A DNA stretch of 64,000 nt from Micavibrio sp. (GTDB lineage Bacteria > Pseudomonadota > Alphaproteobacteria > Micavibrionales > Micavibrionaceae): the NCBI GenBank assembly GCA_028290825.1, contig JAQGJB010000015.1:1-64000 (forward strand), in the 5' to 3' direction. Each line of letters opens with the position of its first letter. Within the stretch, counting starts at the first letter, position 1. The notes below the pieces were generated by a model, which was given only the letters and a program-made list of their open reading frames with translations, was not told the origin of the DNA and searched no databases. Shown in pieces: positions 1-8,534 of this stretch. Made by a program: the position numbers and the translations under genes.

Positions 1-405
1 GATCTCCTGCCAGTATGATGCGTCCTTGGACTTTATAATGTACATCAGATCAAGGTCGCTGAGGACAGGTGAATGGCGCAGTACCGGGCGCGCAATCGAA
101 ATTTCATCATTCGCCATGTGCAGGACAATCCGCAACGGCGCATGCTCCATTGTGGAAAGGCGTTCTGATAAAGCCTCGCGCAGGTCTTTTTCGGCCTGAC
201 GCATAAGATTGATGAGAAGATCGGAAACCAGTTCGCGTTCGCCAACGGGAAGATCCTTTTCCAGCAGCGCCGCAATTGCGCCGGTCAGCTCCGCCCTCGC
301 CGCCGGTGTTTCATCACTGGCGAGGCTGTAAAGCTTCTGGCTTTCATAAAGACGCACAAGGATGGGAGCCATCTCCGGCGATCGGTCGAAAAGTCTTAAG
401 TCCAT
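1..405 (-). CDS. DUF2336 family protein, partial (C-terminus beyond window)
   Basis: An open frame runs without a stop from an ATG at 403-405 to the window edge, giving the first 135 residues. The sequence is helical and rich in Leu, Glu and Arg. It contains a stretch of the form LRIVLHMAND...IARPVLRHSPVLSDLDLMYII, which I recognise as the repeat-like signature of the alphaproteobacterial DUF2336 family. These are cytoplasmic alpha-helical proteins of unknown function, some linked to developmental or motility regulation. The 3' end lies outside the window, so full length and downstream partner are unknown. Family call moderately confident; function unknown. Confidence 0.7.
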   Translation of the reverse strand, partial: MDLRLFDRSPEMAPILVRLYESQKLYSLASDETPAARAELTGAIAALLEKDLPVGERELVSDLLINLMRQAEKDLREALSERLSTMEHAPLRIVLHMANDEISIARPVLRHSPVLSDLDLMYIIKSKDASYWQEI

Positions 406-731
406 CTGTTAACCCCAAAAAAACAGCATTCAGTTTTACGCACGTTCGACGATAAAAAATCGCCGGGCGCCCTCATGGCAACCTAACCGTTGCCGGGCTT
501 ACCGCCTGAATATACTGCTGGGCTTTTTTATCCTGATTTAGATCGCCCACACAGAAACGGTCCGAACCCCCCGGTTCTCGCCACTTCACACACTCTGCCC
601 CTACCTTACCCGTCAAATGTTACCAACCGGTTAAGTTCCGGAAATCAAAAAGCGTTAATATTCAGGAAAGGTTTTGTTAAGGGTTGTCCTGTAGGCTATT
701 ATAAGGTGGGTTCGATTCATAAGGGGCTAAG
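406..731. other. Intergenic region between divergent genes
   Basis: A 326-base gap between the minus-strand DUF2336 gene and the plus-strand mini-gene. The only open frame (490-747) has Pro-rich, non-protein-like composition and overlaps the better-supported gene at 732, so I do not call it. The right half holds a good sigma-70-like promoter (674-702). I see no RNA gene in the rest. Confidence 0.6.
674..702 (+). promoter_or_regulatory. Sigma-70-type promoter for the gene at 732
   Basis: TTGTTA at 674-679 and TATTAT at 697-702 are separated by a 17-base spacer, close to the housekeeping consensus. Transcription would begin near 709, giving a leader of about 20 bases before the ATG at 732. A purine-rich AAGGGG lies just upstream of that start. 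Confidence 0.6.
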
Positions 732-1004
732 ATGCCAATCCAGGTAGATTCATTTTCTTCAGCCGCACAAGCAGCGGTGACCAATCCTATTTCGCAGCGA
801 CAGGACCAGGTCCGCGTCGATCAGCGTAAAGAGGACGACAAGGAAAAAACCAAGACCAAGCCGGCCAGCACGGCCGCCGCACAGACACAGCAATCCGAAA
901 GCCGCCGCAGCAATGTGGTCAGCCTGAACGACAGCCGTGGCGACCGCGCCTCCGACGCCAAAACCACGCAGCAGCGCGGCAGTATCGTGAACATCAGCGT
1001 TTAA
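732..1004 (+). CDS. Small hydrophilic hypothetical protein (90 aa)
   Basis: A 90-residue polar protein with no hydrophobic segment, rich in Gln, Lys, Arg, Ser and Thr, ending in a short hydrophobic SIVNISV tail. I do not recognise a family. Coding status is supported by an AAGGGG ribosome binding site before the ATG, a good promoter upstream and a strong terminator 20 bases after the stop, so it is a monocistronic unit. It is probably intrinsically disordered. Function unknown. Confidence 0.65.
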   Translation: MPIQVDSFSSAAQAAVTNPISQRQDQVRVDQRKEDDKEKTKTKPASTAAAQTQQSESRRSNVVSLNDSRGDRASDAKTTQQRGSIVNISV

Positions 1005-1020
1005 AGGAATTCAGAGATTT

Positions 1021-1055
1021 AAAAAAACGGCACCTCATCAGGTGCCGTTTTTTTT
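1021..1055. terminator. Bidirectional intrinsic terminator
   Basis: A perfect 9-bp stem (ACGGCACCT / AGGTGCCGT, loop CATC, 1027-1048) is flanked by seven A on the left and a T run on the right. It can serve both the mini-gene and the convergent AMP nucleosidase gene. Confidence 0.85.
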
Positions 1056-1103
1056 AACAAGATGTCATATCGCCTAAGGCTTACTGCCTAGGCAGAAAAA
1101 CCC

Positions 1104-2612
1104 TTATTGAAATGCAACCTCATTGAAGCTTCGCAGTTTTCGGCTATGCAGTTTCGCCGAACCGGTTTCGCGCAGCATTGCCATGGTCAGAAGGCCGATC
1201 TGCAAATGCTGGTCGACGCGGTCGCGGTAGAATTTGTCAGCCATGCCCGGCAATTTCAACTGACCGTGCAAAGGTTTGTCGGAGACACACAGCAGCGTGC
1301 CATAGGGCACACGGAAGCGGAACCCGTTGGCGGCGATGGTGCCGGATTCCATGTCAAGGGCGATGGCGCGCGACTGGCTTAGGCGTAAATTCTGGCGCAG
1401 TTGCGGGCGCAGTTCCCAGTTGCGGTCGTCGACGGTAGCGACGGTGCCAGTGCGCATGATTTTCTTCAGGTCGTAGCCGCGCAGGCCTGTCACCTGTTCC
1501 ACCGCTTTTTCAAGGGCGAGCTGAATCTCCGAGAGGGCCGGCAACGGAATACTGGGGTGCAAGTCGCGGTAGAGAACGTTATCCTCGCGTAAGTAACCGT
1601 GCGCCAGAACATAGTCGCCAAGCGATTGGGAATTGCGCAGGCCCGCACAGTGGCCGAGCATCACCCAGGCATGGGGGCGCAGAACGGCGACATGGTCGGT
1701 GATGGTCTTGGCGTTGGATGGGCCGACGCCGATATTGATCATGGTGATACCGCTGCCATCGGGGCGTTTCAGGTGGAAGGCGGGCATCTGCGGCATGCGG
1801 GACAGTGGCTTTCCCGCAGCCTCTTCTTCTCCTGCATTGCTGAGGTTTTTGTTGATGGTGACCTTGTTGCCGGGTTCGACGAAGGCGCTGTATTGCGCGC
1901 GTTCGCGGCGCAGCTCCGGGTCATCGGTCGGCGACATGATCTCGTGACAGATGCGCACGAACTGGTCGATATAGAACTGGTAGTTGGTGTAAATGACGTA
2001 GTTCTGGAAGTGCCTGGCCACGGTGCCCGTATAATGGCGGAGACGCATGATGGACAGGTCAACGCGCGGCGCGCGGAACAGGGCCAGGGGCGCCGGATCG
2101 CCGTGGCGCGGGTTGTAGGTGCCGTTCGGAATCTCGTCGTCCATCAATTCCAAATCAGGCTGGTTGAACAGGAAGGGCAGCGTTTCAATCTGCTGCTGCG
2201 TCAGGTCCTGTTCCAGATGGAATTCCTCGCCCAGGGCGAAGTGGATCGGAATGGGTGTTTCGCTGACGCCGATCTCCACCGGTTCTTTGTGGTTGATGAG
2301 CAGGAGGCGAAGCTGCTCGCGGAAATAATGATCGAACAGGTCAGGGCGTGTAACGGTGGTGTAGTACTCGCCCGGTTTCGGAACGAAGCCGTATGACAGG
2401 CGGGTGTCGGCGCGGTTGGCCGTTTCGACCGTTATCTTGATGTAGGGATAACACGCGGTGATGCGGCCCGACGGGATCTTGCCATTGGCAAAATCCCCGA
2501 AGCTATTGCGCAGATACGCGATGTTTGCGTTATAGATTTCCTGAATGGCCGCGAAGGCTTCCTGGGCATCTCTGAACTTACGGGGACGGAAATTTTTTGG
2601 ACCTTTGAACAT
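1104..2612 (-). CDS. amn: AMP nucleosidase
   Basis: Hydrolyses AMP to adenine and ribose 5-phosphate in cytoplasmic purine turnover. The 502-residue product matches the length and layout of bacterial Amn: an N-terminal AMP-nucleosidase-specific domain (about residues 1-190, with the conserved SGRITACYPYIKI and RLSYGF stretches) followed by a phosphorylase/nucleosidase fold. The latter includes INIGVGPSNAKT, HAWVMLGHCAGLR and a DMESGTIAANGFRFRVPYG segment typical of the nucleoside-binding site. The ATG at 2610-2612 is preceded by AAGGATC. The gene stands alone, converging on the terminator at 1021-1055. Confidence 0.93.
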   Translation of the reverse strand: MFKGPKNFRPRKFRDAQEAFAAIQEIYNANIAYLRNSFGDFANGKIPSGRITACYPYIKITVETANRADTRLSYGFVPKPGEYYTTVTRPDLFDHYFREQLRLLLINHKEPVEIGVSETPIPIHFALGEEFHLEQDLTQQQIETLPFLFNQPDLELMDDEIPNGTYNPRHGDPAPLALFRAPRVDLSIMRLRHYTGTVARHFQNYVIYTNYQFYIDQFVRICHEIMSPTDDPELRRERAQYSAFVEPGNKVTINKNLSNAGEEEAAGKPLSRMPQMPAFHLKRPDGSGITMINIGVGPSNAKTITDHVAVLRPHAWVMLGHCAGLRNSQSLGDYVLAHGYLREDNVLYRDLHPSIPLPALSEIQLALEKAVEQVTGLRGYDLKKIMRTGTVATVDDRNWELRPQLRQNLRLSQSRAIALDMESGTIAANGFRFRVPYGTLLCVSDKPLHGQLKLPGMADKFYRDRVDQHLQIGLLTMAMLRETGSAKLHSRKLRSFNEVAFQ

Positions 2613-2657
2613 AATATCATGATCCTTGATTTCCGCCGTTTTGACAAGAACCCCTGA

Positions 2658-3038
2658 TCAGAAAGGCAGCACTTTCCTGGCCCATTTTTTAATGCTGGCA
2701 ACGGTCTTTTCCCATTCCTCCCGGCGCTGGAGCTCTTCAGCCTTTTTGAATTCCTCGATTTTATATTGGGCTTGGCACAGGACAGTGTGAAGGGATTGCG
2801 GGAAGGCCGGATTCTTACGGATTATTTCAATATCCCAAGGTGATGCCTCTATCACCTGAACGTCACCCTTCCCCGAGGTGACCTCCAGGCGGGCAAAAGT
2901 TACATTAAACCCATCGGTTGCCGCACCAAGATATTTCGCGGTGGCGTCCGGTTGCATAAGCGCCTTTTTGGCAGTGCGGGTGCGTTGATCCATTGAAGCG
3001 GCCACTGCAAAACTGTAGCCCAGTCCATGCGTACACAT
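2658..3038 (-). CDS. Hypothetical protein (126 aa)
   Basis: A 126-residue soluble protein. The N-terminal half is mixed; the C-terminal half (about 80-126) is highly charged and helical (KIEEFKKAEELQRREEW...), likely a coiled coil, ending in a basic KKWARKVLPF tail. I do not recognise the family. The ATG at 3036-3038 has an AGAGGG ribosome binding site; an internal Met 16 is an alternative start. It lies between ftsY and amn on the same strand and could be cotranscribed with ftsY. Function unknown. Confidence 0.55.
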   Translation of the reverse strand: MCTHGLGYSFAVAASMDQRTRTAKKALMQPDATAKYLGAATDGFNVTFARLEVTSGKGDVQVIEASPWDIEIIRKNPAFPQSLHTVLCQAQYKIEEFKKAEELQRREEWEKTVASIKKWARKVLPF

Positions 3039-3075
3039 TATTATAACCCTCTTCTTTTTTTATGAATATGCCCGG

Positions 3076-4125
3076 TTATACCAGACCCGTCAGGGATTTT
3101 GCAAATTGATTGGCGTCAAAGGCCTGCAAATCGTTAATACCCTCTCCCACGCCCACGGCATGGATGGGCAGGCCGAAGCGGTCGGCCAGGCCCACAACCA
3201 CCCCGCCCTTGGCGGAACCGTCCAGCTTGGTGACGACCAGACCGGTGACCCTGGTGATCTCTGTGAACACCTCCACCTGGGAATAGGCGTTCTGGCCGGT
3301 GGTCGCATCAAGGACCAGCAGGACCGCATGCGGGATATTTTCGTCATGCTTTTTCAGGACGCGCATGATTTTTTCCAACTCGGCCATCAGGTTGGTCTTG
3401 TTCTGCAGACGGCCAGCCGTGTCGATGATCAGGATGTCCGCATTCTCCGCCTTTGCCCTGGCATAGGCCTCATACGCAACGGCGGCGGCGTCCGCCCCTT
3501 CATCCTTAGAGAAGAACGACGCACCCGCCCGGTCGACCCAGACTTTAAGCTGCTGAACCGCTGCGGCGCGGAAGGTATCAGCGGCGGCGACTGTAACGCG
3601 GCGGCCCTCCTCCCTCACCCAGCGATGGGCGAGCTTGCCGATGGTGGTCGTCTTGCCCGCGCCGTTGACGCCACAGATCAGGATGACGAACGGGCCGTTC
3701 TCCGGCTTGTCGATGATGAGAGGCTTTGCCACAGGGATCAGAATTTTTGCGATGGTGTCGGACAGCGCCTGCTTCACCTCGGCTTCGTCAATGTCCTTGC
3801 CGAAGCGACCTTCGGCAAAGTCGGCGACGATGCGCGCCGCCGTCTTAGGCCCGAGATCGGCGGTAATCAGCACCTCTTCCAGCCGGTCCAGCATCTCTTG
3901 GTCCAGCTTGCGCTTGGTCAGCAGATCGGTGAGTTCGGTGCCAAGCTTCGCCGAGGATTTAGCCAGACCCATACCAAGGCGCGAAACCCAGGTTTCGCCC
4001 GGCCGGTCGCCTTCAACGGCGGCGGCAGGCTCAGGCACAGGCACAGGCGTAACGACAACCGCCGGGGCCTGAGCAGCCTCGGGTACGGTATCTTGCCTGT
4101 CTTTGTCTTTGCGCCAGAAAACCAT
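3076..4125 (-). CDS. ftsY: Signal recognition particle receptor FtsY
   Basis: The SRP-receptor GTPase, which docks Ffh-ribosome complexes at the inner membrane. I place the start at ATG 4123-4125 (MVFWRKDK); an upstream in-frame TTG at 4164 lacks a ribosome binding site. The 349-residue product has a short acidic/Pro-rich A domain (about 1-60), a helical N domain, and the G domain with G1 GVNGAGKTT (152-160), the insertion-box motif DTFRAAAVQQL, DTAGR, TKLDGSAKGG and a C-terminal GVGEGINDLQAFD. Lack of a long A domain is usual in Alphaproteobacteria. Its partner Ffh is encoded at 9279. Confidence 0.95.
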   Translation of the reverse strand: MVFWRKDKDRQDTVPEAAQAPAVVVTPVPVPEPAAAVEGDRPGETWVSRLGMGLAKSSAKLGTELTDLLTKRKLDQEMLDRLEEVLITADLGPKTAARIVADFAEGRFGKDIDEAEVKQALSDTIAKILIPVAKPLIIDKPENGPFVILICGVNGAGKTTTIGKLAHRWVREEGRRVTVAAADTFRAAAVQQLKVWVDRAGASFFSKDEGADAAAVAYEAYARAKAENADILIIDTAGRLQNKTNLMAELEKIMRVLKKHDENIPHAVLLVLDATTGQNAYSQVEVFTEITRVTGLVVTKLDGSAKGGVVVGLADRFGLPIHAVGVGEGINDLQAFDANQFAKSLTGLV

Positions 4126-4284
4126 GATGGACAGAGATATAAAGTCCAGGACCGAGAGGAACAAGGGGAGAATTTATTAGGAATATATTCATAGTTTGGT
4201 GGGTCGTGAATGGATACTATAGCTTAGCGATGAAATAGACTTTTAAATGCCGCAGCTCACCCCATCAAACAGACAGGGATCACT

Positions 4285-4869
4285 ATGTTAGAAACCGCGC
4301 AGCAAAAACGCTACCGCACTTTTGACGGACAGGCTGTACACACATCTTTTCAGGAAAGCCTGATCAAAGATCCTGTCATTCAGGGCGGACTTCTGGTCAC
4401 CGCGTTCGCGGCGGCGATTACGGCGCAGGGCGGGATGGCGCGCGCAATTATCACCTTTAGCGGCGGCGTTGCCGGAACGGTGCTGCCCGTCCTGTTGTCA
4501 CGCTGGCTGCTGGCAAGGGATATGCGAGATCATTTTACCGGAACGGCAACACAGGTTATCGATACTCAGCCCGAACCAGGCACACCCGTGGCGCACGACG
4601 CCATCCTTGAAGTCAGTAAAGCTTTTCACGCGGCGGCCTCAACGCGGCTTCGCATCGGTGCCGTGCTGGGGTTTTTTGCCGCGGAACCGTTGACACGGAT
4701 TATGAGCACCATGACCTCACTGGCGGACAAAACGCAGGGGCAGGATATGCTCACCGCCTGCCTCGCGCTCAGTTTTATGATCTACCAGTGGCGGATGATG
4801 GACCTTCATAAAGGTGTGGAACGCGGCACTTCGAAAATCGTGCGGATGCCCAAGCTGGAAAATCCCTGA
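4285..4869 (+). CDS. Hypothetical membrane-associated protein (194 aa)
   Basis: Residues about 30-75 form two hydrophobic stretches (GGLLVTAFAAAITAQ; ITFSGGVAGTVLPVLLSRW), and 120-165 hold one or two more, suggesting a small inner-membrane protein with polar ends. I recognise no domain. The ATG is preceded by AGGGATCACT. It converges on the HAD gene with stop codons back to back at 4869/4870. Function unknown. Confidence 0.6.
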   Translation: MLETAQQKRYRTFDGQAVHTSFQESLIKDPVIQGGLLVTAFAAAITAQGGMARAIITFSGGVAGTVLPVLLSRWLLARDMRDHFTGTATQVIDTQPEPGTPVAHDAILEVSKAFHAAASTRLRIGAVLGFFAAEPLTRIMSTMTSLADKTQGQDMLTACLALSFMIYQWRMMDLHKGVERGTSKIVRMPKLENP

Positions 4870-5628
4870 TTACGCTGTCGGCCTGAAGCCGTTGCGCAGG
4901 CTGTTGTCCGGGGCGTAGGCCAGGGTCAGGGTACTGATGATACCGGAGAGATCGCGGTAATCGCTGAACGTCGTGCCAATGCCGGCTTCTTTCATATCCA
5001 GCGCTTTGGACCAGCTCTCGCTAAAGCCGACAAAAATTGCGCTGCACTCGCGGGCGGCATGATAATCGCTGATGCTGTCGCCCACGACGATCACAGGACC
5101 TGCGGCATTCTCTCGCTCACGGTGCACGGCGATCATGGATTTCATCTGCGCTATTTTCAGTGCCTGGGTCGGGGTGGACGCATCCCGTTCATTATCCTTG
5201 CCACGTAACAATACGGGATCGAAATATTGCAGGATATTGTGATACCGCAGTTGTGACTGCATCGCGTCTTCCCGCGTACCGGTGAACAAGCCGATGGTGT
5301 GGCCCTGTCCCCTCAACGTTGTCAGGGTCTCACGGACATGATCGAACAGGCGTTCAATCCAGTGAATGTCATAGAGCAGCGTGTCGCAGGCGTTATTGCA
5401 GTCATTCATAAACGCCTGCATCCTGGAGGCTTCAAGACCTGGGGAATGGCTGGCGATAATTTCCTTCAGGTTCTTGTTGCCAAGATCCTGCATTATGGCG
5501 TCGTGATCGGGGAAACCGAGGCCATATTGCTCGGCCATGCGGGCATAGGCTTCGGCATAGCGCGGCCCGGCATCGGTAATGGTGGATACCAGGTCGAATA
5601 AGATCAGAGCGTTCGCGGTCTTGGTCAT
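4870..5628 (-). CDS. HAD-superfamily hydrolase with altered motif I
   Basis: A 252-residue HAD-fold protein, probably with an alpha-helical cap (about 20-105). Motif I reads FDLVSTITD: nucleophile Asp12 is present but the second Asp of DxD is Val14. Motif II is LFTGT (Thr116), and motif IV is GDSISD (183-188). Enzymes lacking the second Asp include phosphonatase and haloacid dehalogenase, so a simple phosphatase (phosphoglycolate type) is not assured. Its start overlaps the mtaB stop by one base (TAATG), so it is the last gene of dapF-mtaB-HAD. Substrate unknown. Confidence 0.8.
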   Translation of the reverse strand: MTKTANALILFDLVSTITDAGPRYAEAYARMAEQYGLGFPDHDAIMQDLGNKNLKEIIASHSPGLEASRMQAFMNDCNNACDTLLYDIHWIERLFDHVRETLTTLRGQGHTIGLFTGTREDAMQSQLRYHNILQYFDPVLLRGKDNERDASTPTQALKIAQMKSMIAVHRERENAAGPVIVVGDSISDYHAARECSAIFVGFSESWSKALDMKEAGIGTTFSDYRDLSGIISTLTLAYAPDNSLRNGFRPTA

Positions 5629-6896
5629 TACGCTATCGCCTTCTGTTCAAGGAGGTCTGCAGTTAATTTGTTGCCTTTTACGCCTGTTGTAAAGACCTGA
5701 ATGATCTCCCCCGGTTGCGCCGCAAAAGCAAGCTCCACTTCGGCAAAATGCTGGCTGCGCCCGATATTGTCCTTTTCGACAATGATATCAATGGTCTTGC
5801 CGACATGGGATTGCAGGAATTTTTGCATCTTACGCTTCCCTGCCTCACGCAGGCGGGCCGCGCGGGCCTTGCGGACCGGCACGGGCACCTGGTTTGGAAT
5901 GCGTGCGGCGGGCGTGCCCTCACGCTCCGAATACGGGAATACATGGAGGAATGTCAGGTCGCAATCTTCGACGATGTTCAGTGTGTTTTCAAACATCTCA
6001 TCGGTTTCCGTAGGGAAACCGGCGATGATATCGGCGCCGAAAGCCATGTCGGGGCGCAGGGACCGGGCGCGGTTGCAGACGTCGATTACATCCTGGCGCA
6101 GATGGCGGCGCTTCATGCGCTTCAGAATCATATCATCCCCCGCCTGAAGGCTGAGATGAAGATGCGGCATCAGGCGCGGTTCCTCCGCAATCAGCTGCCA
6201 GAGGTCGTCATCAATCTCGACCGGATCGAGGGAGGACAGGCGCACGCGCGGAAGTTCAGGCACAAGGGCCAAAACACGGCGGATCATCTGGCCAAGGGTC
6301 GGCGTGCCCGGCAGATCAGGGCCATAGGAAGTAACATCCACACCCGTGAAAACGATTTCCTTGTATCCGGCGGCGACCAGGTGTTTAACCTGCGCCGCGA
6401 TTTCACCAATCGGGACGGACCGGGAGTTTCCACGACCATAAGGAATGATGCAGAAGGTGCAGCGATGGTCGCAGCCATTCTGGACCTGCAGGAAAGCGCG
6501 TGTATGCCCTTCGAAACCATCGACGAGATGCGACGCGGTTTCCTTCACCGACATAATGTCGTTAACGAGCATCTTCTCCGCGGCGGGAAGGCCCCAGGTT
6601 TCGGGTTTCAGCTTCAGGTCGTTGCCGATAACCTGATTAACCTCCGGCATGTCACCGAAGCTTTGCGGGTTAATCTGCGCAGCGCAGCCGGTGACGATGA
6701 TGCGGGCATCCGGATTATCGCGGCGGGCCTTGCGAATGGCGCGGCGGGCATCACGTTCGGCCTCCTTGGTAACGGCGCAGGTATTGACGATAATGGCGTT
6801 CTCGATCCCGGCCTGTTTCGCATGGCTGCGCATTACCTCGGATTCGTAGGTGTTGAGGCGGCAGCCAAAAGTCAGGATTTCAGGGTCTTGTGACAT
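5628..6896 (-). CDS. mtaB: tRNA t6A37 methylthiotransferase MtaB
   Basis: A radical-SAM enzyme that converts t6A to ms2t6A at position 37 of ANN-decoding tRNAs. Over 422 residues I see the N-terminal UPF0004 cluster cysteines (Cys12, Cys40, Cys71), the radical-SAM CxxxCxxC (Cys142, 146, 149 in GCDHRCTFC) followed by IIPYGRGNSRS, the GADIIAGFPTET motif and a C-terminal TRAM-like region. The short CRLN N-terminus and RGNSRS motif favour MtaB over MiaB or RimO. It sits 10 bases after dapF and overlaps the HAD gene by one base. Confidence 0.93.
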   Translation of the reverse strand: MSQDPEILTFGCRLNTYESEVMRSHAKQAGIENAIIVNTCAVTKEAERDARRAIRKARRDNPDARIIVTGCAAQINPQSFGDMPEVNQVIGNDLKLKPETWGLPAAEKMLVNDIMSVKETASHLVDGFEGHTRAFLQVQNGCDHRCTFCIIPYGRGNSRSVPIGEIAAQVKHLVAAGYKEIVFTGVDVTSYGPDLPGTPTLGQMIRRVLALVPELPRVRLSSLDPVEIDDDLWQLIAEEPRLMPHLHLSLQAGDDMILKRMKRRHLRQDVIDVCNRARSLRPDMAFGADIIAGFPTETDEMFENTLNIVEDCDLTFLHVFPYSEREGTPAARIPNQVPVPVRKARAARLREAGKRKMQKFLQSHVGKTIDIIVEKDNIGRSQHFAEVELAFAAQPGEIIQVFTTGVKGNKLTADLLEQKAIA

Positions 6897-6906
6897 AATA
6901 CAGGTT

Positions 6907-7668
6907 TTAAAGAGCTTTCAGGGTCCCGTCAAATATATACGCAGCCGGACCGGTCATCAGGATATGGCCGTCGCCATCCCGCCAGTCCAGAAACAAGGAA
7001 CCCCCATCGAGGAGGAGTTCTGCCTTGCGGTTACTGAGCTTTTTTGACGCTGCAGCCACAATCGTCGCGCAGGCGCCGGATCCGCAGGCCAGCGTCACCC
7101 CTGCCCCGCGTTCCCAGACACGCATGCGGATTTTATCGGGGGCGAGGATTTGCACGAATTCAACATTGGTGCGGTTGGGGAATTGCGGGTGAAATTCCAC
7201 CAGGTGCCCGGCAGCCTCAACCTTGACGGTGTTCAGATCGTCAACAAAGAAGATGCAATGCGGGTTGCCCATGTCAACGGCGGTGGCGGCGCGGCTATCA
7301 ACGGTGATGTCCTCAATGCTGCGCGGTGCGCCCATATCGACAGTGATCTGTCCGTCCGGCTGCCGTTCGCAGGGGAGGATGCCGGAGACGGTTTCAATGG
7401 TGCATTCACTGCGCTCCAGCAGATGTGCGACGCAGCGCGTGGCGTTGCCGCAGGTGCCCGCCTCAGAGGCATCAGGGTTGTAGATGCGCATGAAAACGTC
7501 GGCCTTGGCTGAGGGCTCAAGGACGATGAACTGGTCGCAGCCGACTCCGAAATGGCGGTGTGCGATTAGGCGGATCTGGTCTGCGGTAAACGCATGGGAG
7601 AAGTCGCGATTATCAACAATTACGAAATCATTGCCTAAACCGTGCATTTTGCGGAATTGTAGCGTCAT
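6907..7668 (-). CDS. dapF: Diaminopimelate epimerase
   Basis: Interconverts LL- and meso-diaminopimelate for lysine and peptidoglycan synthesis. The 253-residue protein starts MTLQFRKMHGLGNDF and has both catalytic cysteines: Cys73 in GTCGNATRC and Cys196 in LACGSGACA. It is slightly shorter than the usual 270-280 residues but both lobes are intact. First gene of a three-gene operon with mtaB and the HAD gene, an arrangement common in Alphaproteobacteria. Confidence 0.95.
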   Translation of the reverse strand: MTLQFRKMHGLGNDFVIVDNRDFSHAFTADQIRLIAHRHFGVGCDQFIVLEPSAKADVFMRIYNPDASEAGTCGNATRCVAHLLERSECTIETVSGILPCERQPDGQITVDMGAPRSIEDITVDSRAATAVDMGNPHCIFFVDDLNTVKVEAAGHLVEFHPQFPNRTNVEFVQILAPDKIRMRVWERGAGVTLACGSGACATIVAAASKKLSNRKAELLLDGGSLFLDWRDGDGHILMTGPAAYIFDGTLKAL

Positions 7669-7772
7669 AGCGGGCTTTCTTTGTGGTACTGCAACAAAGG
7701 TTTACTTTGCCGATCCTAGCGCAGGCGCATAGATTTTTCACAATAAATAATAAGAATGAGACAGGGAATTTT

Positions 7773-8525
7773 ATGATGATTGAACTGCGCGCCGTATTCC
7801 AGCGCCTGTCCGTCCTGGCATTACGCGGCGGACTGCCCTTCACCGCAGATAAAGCGCTCGACTTGCCGGTGCAGAAAATCCGCGACTACCTTCTGCTCGA
7901 CCGCGAAGGGTTCAGGCGGAAGCAATATTTCGGCATCCGCATCGATTACAGCATGCGGGTTAATTTCAATTCCCGCCCTGCGGTGACCTTAGGATTTGAA
8001 TCCAGGCCGGAACAAAAGCTCGTGCGGAAGACGCCAGGCGGAGAAGACACTTATCTCGGTCGCGCCTTTGGCAAGGTTCAGAATTATTTTGACGAAGCCT
8101 TTGGGCGCAGCAGCGACAACGATGAAGAAATTTTTCACGCCTCGCAGGCCGTGGTCGTGACTGATTACAAAAAGGCGATCAACCGCCACGGCTTCGCGGT
8201 CATGGTCTATGACAGGATGACAAATTATAAAAATGACCTGCCCGTTGTCTTCGGCCTCACCGCCGCTTATCAGAAAGACGGCATAGGCCAGATCCGTCGT
8301 CTGAGTGTGCCTGAATTCAGCGACAGTGGCGTCATGAACGGCCTGCATGACCTTCCCGTGACGGAGGCTAATATCGTGCAGGCCATGATTTACGGCAGGC
8401 TTTGTGCGGAGCAGGTTTATTTCAAGGAACTCCTGACCCCGCGGGCGAACTGGCGTAAGGCTGCGGAGATTATCAGCCGTCCGGCTGTTCCTGCTCCTGT
8501 TGCCGGACCGCGTGTTCCGGAGTAA
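7773..8525 (+). CDS. Hypothetical protein (250 aa)
   Basis: A soluble protein of about 250 residues with no signal peptide or membrane segment, ending in a Pro/Ala-rich tail (PAVPAPVAGPRVPE). I recognise no domain. Two adjacent ATGs (7773, 7776) follow AGGGAATTTT; upstream in-frame codons run into the dapF promoter region and are unlikely. It is followed 9 bases later by another unknown gene, so the two are probably cotranscribed. Function unknown. Confidence 0.6.
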   Translation: MMIELRAVFQRLSVLALRGGLPFTADKALDLPVQKIRDYLLLDREGFRRKQYFGIRIDYSMRVNFNSRPAVTLGFESRPEQKLVRKTPGGEDTYLGRAFGKVQNYFDEAFGRSSDNDEEIFHASQAVVVTDYKKAINRHGFAVMVYDRMTNYKNDLPVVFGLTAAYQKDGIGQIRRLSVPEFSDSGVMNGLHDLPVTEANIVQAMIYGRLCAEQVYFKELLTPRANWRKAAEIISRPAVPAPVAGPRVPE

Positions 8526-8534
8526 AGATAACGC

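Noticed and set aside
490..747. 85-codon plus-strand frame before the mini-gene
   Set aside because: Pro-rich, non-protein-like composition, no ribosome binding site, overlaps the better-supported start at 732 and its promoter.
1599..2396. Long open frame antisense to AMP nucleosidase
   Set aside because: Mirror frame of a well-conserved gene in GC-leaning DNA; no motifs of its own.
3106..4194. 362-codon frame antisense to ftsY
   Set aside because: Antisense shadow; ftsY motifs are unambiguous on the other strand.
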